Shown here piece after piece: positions 51,479-54,878 of a stretch of 54,878 nucleotides of DNA. Position numbers and translations under genes: made by a program. The notes beneath the pieces were generated by a model. It was not told where the DNA came from, did not search any database, and saw only the letters and a list, made by a program, of their open reading frames with translations. Numbering within the stretch: position 1 is the stretch's first letter; the number at the start of each line of letters is the position of its first letter. Source of the stretch: PUPG01 sp041686485 (GTDB lineage: Bacteria; Bacteroidota; Bacteroidia; Bacteroidales; UBA7960); NCBI GenBank assembly GCA_041686485.1, contig JAWLDT010000011.1, positions 1 to 54,878 of the forward strand. The letters run 5' to 3'.

Positions 51479-53767
51479 ATGCAACAAGCCTCAACCAAAA
51501 AGGATGCCGGGGCACAGCCGCCCGACCTCTCACAATATGGCATCCGGGACGTACAACAAGTTTTTTACAATCTCTCTTATGAAGAATTGTTTGATCATGA
51601 AACTGACCCCTCGCTGGAAGGATATGAGAAAGGCTTCGTGACCGATACGGGAGCCGTGGCCGTTGATACAGGTATTTTCACCGGTCGATCACCGAAAGAC
51701 AAATACATCGTCAAAGACGACACCACCATTGACAAGATCTGGTGGGCAGACGGCAAGAACCGTTCCGACAACAAAGCCATTTCCGAAGAAGTCTGGGATT
51801 CTCTGAAGATAAATACCCTGGAACAATTTCATGGCAAAACATTATATGTCATGGATGCTTTCTGCGGTGCCAATGAGAATACCCGTTTAAAGATACGGGT
51901 AATCACGGAAGTTGCCTGGATGGCACACTTTGTAAAAAACATGTTTATCAGACCCACTGAAGAAGAGTTGGATGGTTTTGAGCCCGACTTTGTCATGCTG
52001 AATGGTTGTAAAACAATTAATGAGCAGTGGGAATCGCAAAACCTGAATTCTGACGTTTATGTGGCGTTCAACCTCAAGGAACGCAAAGCTGTCGTTGGTG
52101 GCACCTGGTACGGGGGTGAGATCAAGAAAGGGTTTTTCTCCATCATGAATTATTACCTGCCTTTACAGGGCATTGCTTCCATGCATTGCTCGGCCAACAT
52201 GGGGAAGAATGGCGACACCGCTATTTTCTTCGGTCTCTCGGGTACCGGAAAAACAACCCTGTCAGCTGATGCCGGGCGCTACCTGATTGGTGATGACGAA
52301 CATGGCTGGGATGATGAAGGGATTTTTAACTTTGAGGGTGGCTGCTATGCCAAATGCATCAACCTGAGTCAGGAGAAAGAGCCCGATATTTACCAGGCCA
52401 TCAGAAGAGATGCCCTGCTCGAAAATGTTGTATATGAGCCTGAAACGGGTGCAATTGATTTTTCTGACACCAGCAAAACAGAGAACACCAGGGTTTCTTA
52501 TCCGCTATATCATATCAAGAATATTGTAAAACCGGTGTCAAAAGGCACCCATCCCAAAAAGATCATCTTTTTAACCGCTGACGCATTTGGTATACTGCCG
52601 CCAGTAGCCCGTCTTAACCGTGATCAGGCCATGTATTATTTTCTCAGTGGTTATACTGCGAAACTTGCTGGTACGGAACGGGGCGTCAAAGAACCCCTCC
52701 CTACCTTTTCATCGGCTTTCGGGGCCGCCTTCCTGCTGCTGCACCCGACCGTTTATGCACAGGAGCTCGCCAAAAAGATGAAAGCGCACGGGGCAACAGC
52801 CTACCTGGTCAACACCGGTTGGATTGGTGGCCCTTACGGTGTCGGACAGCGTATAGATATCGGAAGCACCCGCAAAATCATCAACTCGATCCTGGACGGC
52901 TCCCTCGATGAAGCTCCGACGGAAGAACTGGCACCTTTTGGTCTGATGATACCCAAAGATATCAGGGGTATCGATCCGCACATACTTAATCCGAAAAATA
53001 CCTGGAAGTACGAAAGCGCCTATATAAAACAGGCTGATGAACTGGCCGAAAAGTTTATTGAAAACTTTAACCATTTTACGGATACCGAAGAAGGACAGCG
53101 GCTGGTAGCGGCAGGACCCCAAAACAAATTTATGAAGCAGTACTATAAGTACTACGAGAAAAAGATCCATCAGCTTGAAAAGCAACATGCCGAAGAGATT
53201 CACCGGCTGAAGGATCAGATCTATATCCTGCAAAACTCATTCAATGAGTATATCTCCTTTAACTCAATTAATACCGACTATAAGAATCGGCCGCTGAAAA
53301 GGCATGTCCCCGTTGTTTCTTATTTTGAAACCGATAATCAGGAGCAATTACAAACCTGCAACCAGGCGGTGATCAATTTGATGCAGGTCGCTGGTTTTGA
53401 TTTGTTATCGGAAGACGTTAGCAGTGCGGGAGTCCATGAATACATGACGAAATCCAGGGAAGACATGACCCTGACAGATGTATACGATCGTATTTACGAC
53501 ATCAGTACCTGCTTTAATAGTCAGGCATGCAACGACGATAAGCTCAGGCAGATCAGCAGGGAAATGTTAACAATAACTGATGAGCTCCCCACGTTTCTTA
53601 TCAAGGCTGGTTCATTGCTGATTGCCAAAACCCCGGATGATGAAGGACACAGTAAAATAGAAACCTGCAGATTATCCGTTTCGGGCCTCATACATATAGA
53701 CAAAAACCCGGAACTCCTGGAGCAGCCATCACGTCTGATGAAGGAGATCAAACATTTTTGTCAGTAA
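51479..53767 (+). CDS. pckA: ATP-dependent PEP carboxykinase with C-terminal coiled coil and extra domain
   Basis: Interconverts oxaloacetate and PEP. Residues 1-548 are a complete enzyme: FTGRSPKDKYIV, MHCSANMGKNGD, kinase-1a GLSGTGKT (252-259), GDDEHGWDDEGIFNFEGGCY, TRVSYPLYHI, GYTAKLAGTE, and an ending LVAAGPQ that matches the normal C-terminus. The frame then runs on for 214 residues: a charged helix (YYEKKIHQLEKQHAEEIHRL, about 552-592), then a domain at 603-762 starting HVPVVSYFETDNQEQLQ and ending with GSLLIAK (711-717) and NPELLEQPSRLMKEI. Usual length is about 530-540, so this is a fusion. The role of the added part is unknown; regulation or assembly is inference. Confidence 0.92.
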   Translation: MQQASTKKDAGAQPPDLSQYGIRDVQQVFYNLSYEELFDHETDPSLEGYEKGFVTDTGAVAVDTGIFTGRSPKDKYIVKDDTTIDKIWWADGKNRSDNKAISEEVWDSLKINTLEQFHGKTLYVMDAFCGANENTRLKIRVITEVAWMAHFVKNMFIRPTEEELDGFEPDFVMLNGCKTINEQWESQNLNSDVYVAFNLKERKAVVGGTWYGGEIKKGFFSIMNYYLPLQGIASMHCSANMGKNGDTAIFFGLSGTGKTTLSADAGRYLIGDDEHGWDDEGIFNFEGGCYAKCINLSQEKEPDIYQAIRRDALLENVVYEPETGAIDFSDTSKTENTRVSYPLYHIKNIVKPVSKGTHPKKIIFLTADAFGILPPVARLNRDQAMYYFLSGYTAKLAGTERGVKEPLPTFSSAFGAAFLLLHPTVYAQELAKKMKAHGATAYLVNTGWIGGPYGVGQRIDIGSTRKIINSILDGSLDEAPTEELAPFGLMIPKDIRGIDPHILNPKNTWKYESAYIKQADELAEKFIENFNHFTDTEEGQRLVAAGPQNKFMKQYYKYYEKKIHQLEKQHAEEIHRLKDQIYILQNSFNEYISFNSINTDYKNRPLKRHVPVVSYFETDNQEQLQTCNQAVINLMQVAGFDLLSEDVSSAGVHEYMTKSREDMTLTDVYDRIYDISTCFNSQACNDDKLRQISREMLTITDELPTFLIKAGSLLIAKTPDDEGHSKIETCRLSVSGLIHIDKNPELLEQPSRLMKEIKHFCQ

Positions 53768-53783
53768 TCAGCATCTATCCCAT

Positions 53784-53860
53784 ACCGGCAGTTCTGTTCG
53801 CTTGACCTTAACCTCTCTGCTTGCAATTCATCAACAAAAGCGTCAGACTGCCGGTTTTTT
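53784..53860 (+). terminator. Terminator after pckA, long loop
   Basis: ACCGGCAGT (53784-53792) and ACTGCCGGT (53847-53855) form a perfect 9-bp stem followed by six T. The 54-nt loop is unusually long. It may hold inner structure. Confidence 0.55.
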
Positions 53861-53928
53861 ACTATCCGAATCATTACCCATTCTACCATAAAAATCGACA
53901 GTTTACTGGTATTTTTTATAGAAAAATC

Positions 53929-53958
53929 TTGTAAATGAATAAAAAAACCGTATTTTTG
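53929..53958 (+). promoter_or_regulatory. Promoter of the cold-shock gene
   Basis: TTG at 53929-53931 and TATTTTTG at 53951-53958 are 19 nt apart, an excellent match to the Bacteroidota consensus. Transcription would begin near 53965, giving a leader of about 30 nt, much shorter than the long cspA leader of E. coli. Confidence 0.55.
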
Positions 53959-53995
53959 ATATACTGACCATATTTTACCACTAAATCAACTTGTT

Positions 53996-54187
53996 ATGGA
54001 AACTGGTACCGTTAAATTTTTTAATGAGAAAAAAGGTTATGGATTTATCATCGATGACAAAACAGAGAAAGATGTTTTTGTCCACCACACGGGGCTGATA
54101 GACCCAATTAACAACGACGACCGCGTATCTTTTGAGATTTCAGAAGACGAAAGAGGCAAAAAGGCTGTAAACGTTAAAAAAGAATGA
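53996..54187 (+). CDS. Cold-shock domain protein
   Basis: A 63-residue single-stranded nucleic-acid-binding OB-fold protein that opens RNA structure. The start METGTVKFFNEKKGYGFI carries RNP1 (KGYGFI) and VFVHHTGL is RNP2. Length and composition match the CspA family. It has its own promoter and a strong terminator, so it is a single-gene unit. Whether it is cold-induced cannot be told. Confidence 0.95.
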   Translation: METGTVKFFNEKKGYGFIIDDKTEKDVFVHHTGLIDPINNDDRVSFEISEDERGKKAVNVKKE

Positions 54188-54208
54188 GAATCAAAATGAA
54201 TCCGGCCT

Positions 54209-54244
54209 AAAGGCTCCGTTAACCATAGCGGGGCTTTTTTTTTT
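54209..54244 (+). terminator. Rho-independent terminator after the cold-shock gene
   Basis: A 9-bp stem pairs AAGGCTCCG (54210-54218) with CGGGGCTTT (54229-54237), including two G-U pairs, around a 10-nt loop and runs into ten T. Confidence 0.75.
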
Positions 54245-54273
54245 GAAAAATATTACTTTTACATAAAAATGCG

Positions 54274-54834
54274 ATGATCATTGTTGGTATCACCGGAACT
54301 TTGGGCGCTGGTAAAGGGACTGTGGTTGAATACCTGGTTAAAGAAAAAGGGTTCATTCATTACTCGGTCAGGGATTTTTTACGCAAAGAACTTGAGCGGT
54401 GGGAAATGCCGGTCAACAGGGACACGTTAACCGACGTGGCCAACACCCTGAGAGAAAAGCATGGACCGGCCTACATTGCCGAAGCACTTTACCGGGAAGC
54501 CGAAACTACAGGCAGAAACTGTATCATTGAAAGTATACGTACTCCCGGAGAAGTAAAGTCCCTCAGGACAAAAGAGCGTTTTTACCTGCTGGCCATCGAT
54601 GCTGACCCGGAGATCAGGTATCGGCGTATTCGGGCAAGAAAATCCGAAACAGACCAGATATCCTATGATACTTTCCTGATGAATGAAAAAAGAGAAATGC
54701 ACGCTACCGGCCCTTTTAAACAAAACCTTGCGACTTGTATTGAACTGGCAGATTATGTGATCATCAACAATGGAAGTATCCGGGAGTTGCAACGAAAAAC
54801 GGAGGATTTCCTTGTACAAATAGGGTATTATTAA
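54274..54834 (+). CDS. P-loop kinase-like protein (nucleotide kinase / UPF0200-like)
   Basis: A 186-residue P-loop NTPase with Walker A TGTLGAGKGT at residues 7-16. Next come HYSVRDFLRKELERWEMPVN, REKHGPAYIAEALY, an NCIIESIRTPGEVKSL strand-turn, and a lid-like Arg-rich stretch IRYRRIRARKSETD. The layout resembles nucleoside-monophosphate kinases and dephospho-CoA kinases, and most closely the archaeal UPF0200 type (DxxR-ELREEHGP pattern). The substrate is unknown; a dephospho-CoA or dNMP role would be a guess. It ends one nt before the repeat that closes the window. Confidence 0.75.
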   Translation: MIIVGITGTLGAGKGTVVEYLVKEKGFIHYSVRDFLRKELERWEMPVNRDTLTDVANTLREKHGPAYIAEALYREAETTGRNCIIESIRTPGEVKSLRTKERFYLLAIDADPEIRYRRIRARKSETDQISYDTFLMNEKREMHATGPFKQNLATCIELADYVIINNGSIRELQRKTEDFLVQIGYY

Positions 54835-54835
54835 T

Positions 54836-54878
54836 AGCTGGAAGGAAGAAAGGTCGGAAGGTCGGAAGGTCGAAAGGT
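54836..54878. repeat. Dispersed purine-rich repeat at the window end
   Basis: The first 29 nt (starting AGCTGGAAGGAAGAAAGGTC) are identical to part of the 99-nt repeat beside the gap. The rest continues as GGAAGGTC octamers. The window stops inside it. Confidence 0.9.

Noticed and set aside
1..54878. Defence island, prophage or mobile element
   Set aside because: No integrase, transposase, restriction, toxin or phage structural gene was seen on either strand. Nearly all genes are core functions.

Overview
The window reads as chromosomal DNA of a free-living Bacteroidota bacterium, most likely in or near the Bacteroidales/Marinilabiliales. The evidence is gene order and family type: rsfS-ftsH-LUD-DUF2007-cdsA-psd, DUF3822-rsmD-coaD, parA-parB-DUF5683-dapB-lepB, a Bacteroidota-type LptD, a GH3/serine-hydrolase fusion, a LysM/periplasmic-binding protein, and several TAnnTTTG -7 promoter boxes typical of this phylum. 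Base composition is moderate and coding is dense. I see no rRNA, tRNA, CRISPR array, phage, integrase or transposase. Both ends of the window run into short-period repeats, and one 100-N gap lies at 31673-31772, so the window is probably one whole scaffold of a draft or metagenome assembly.

Layout. 1-211: octamer repeat. 212-2548: a small FeoB-associated-type Cys-rich membrane protein and recQ. 2543-7685 (minus strand): rsfS, ftsH, a LUD/LutC-like gene, a DUF2007 gene, cdsA and psd, i.e. membrane quality control and phospholipid synthesis. 7874-14423: birA, then a mostly minus-strand block with an SRPBCC protein, pyrE, a TlpA-like protein without cysteines, coaD, rsmD, DUF3822 and an unknown membrane-anchored protein, with a Nudix gene on the plus strand. 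14697-21536: an Ldh-family dehydrogenase, then the envelope genes lptD (minus), an amidase and a PBP4-type dacB. 21649-28547: ilvE, a sodium:solute symporter, recR, a glycosyltransferase fused to a degenerate phosphoglycosyltransferase-like region, and a 2-oxoacid dehydrogenase E2. 28695-31417: a DnaQ-like exonuclease, an FAH-family hydrolase and an RlmI-type methyltransferase. 31418-31947: heptamer and octamer arrays around the assembly gap. 31948-37234: a MATE transporter, the GH3/serine-hydrolase fusion and an unknown membrane protein. 37399-46849: chromosome partition and division (parA, parB, ftsK), lysine/peptidoglycan precursor synthesis (dapB), secretion (lepB), arginine decarboxylase and a LolA-like protein. 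46850-54834: the LysM protein, guaA, a YggS-family gene, an unusual pckA, a cold-shock gene and a P-loop kinase.

Most of the window is core housekeeping: envelope building and recycling (lptD, amidase, dacB, GH3 fusion, LysM protein, LolA, psd/cdsA), DNA repair and segregation (recQ, recR, DnaQ-like, parAB, ftsK), and cofactor or nucleotide synthesis (birA, coaD, pyrE, guaA). The most unusual item is pckA. A complete ATP-dependent PEP carboxykinase of about 548 residues continues in frame into a charged coiled coil and a separate C-terminal domain of about 160 residues, giving 762 aa. Other points of interest are the glycosyltransferase fusion with a decayed catalytic region, a thioredoxin-fold protein whose CxxC has become SxxS, and a family of 7- and 8-nt repeat arrays at the assembly breakpoints. 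The exact 99-nt end overlap across the N gap suggests that the gap is an artefact of k-mer scaffolding.
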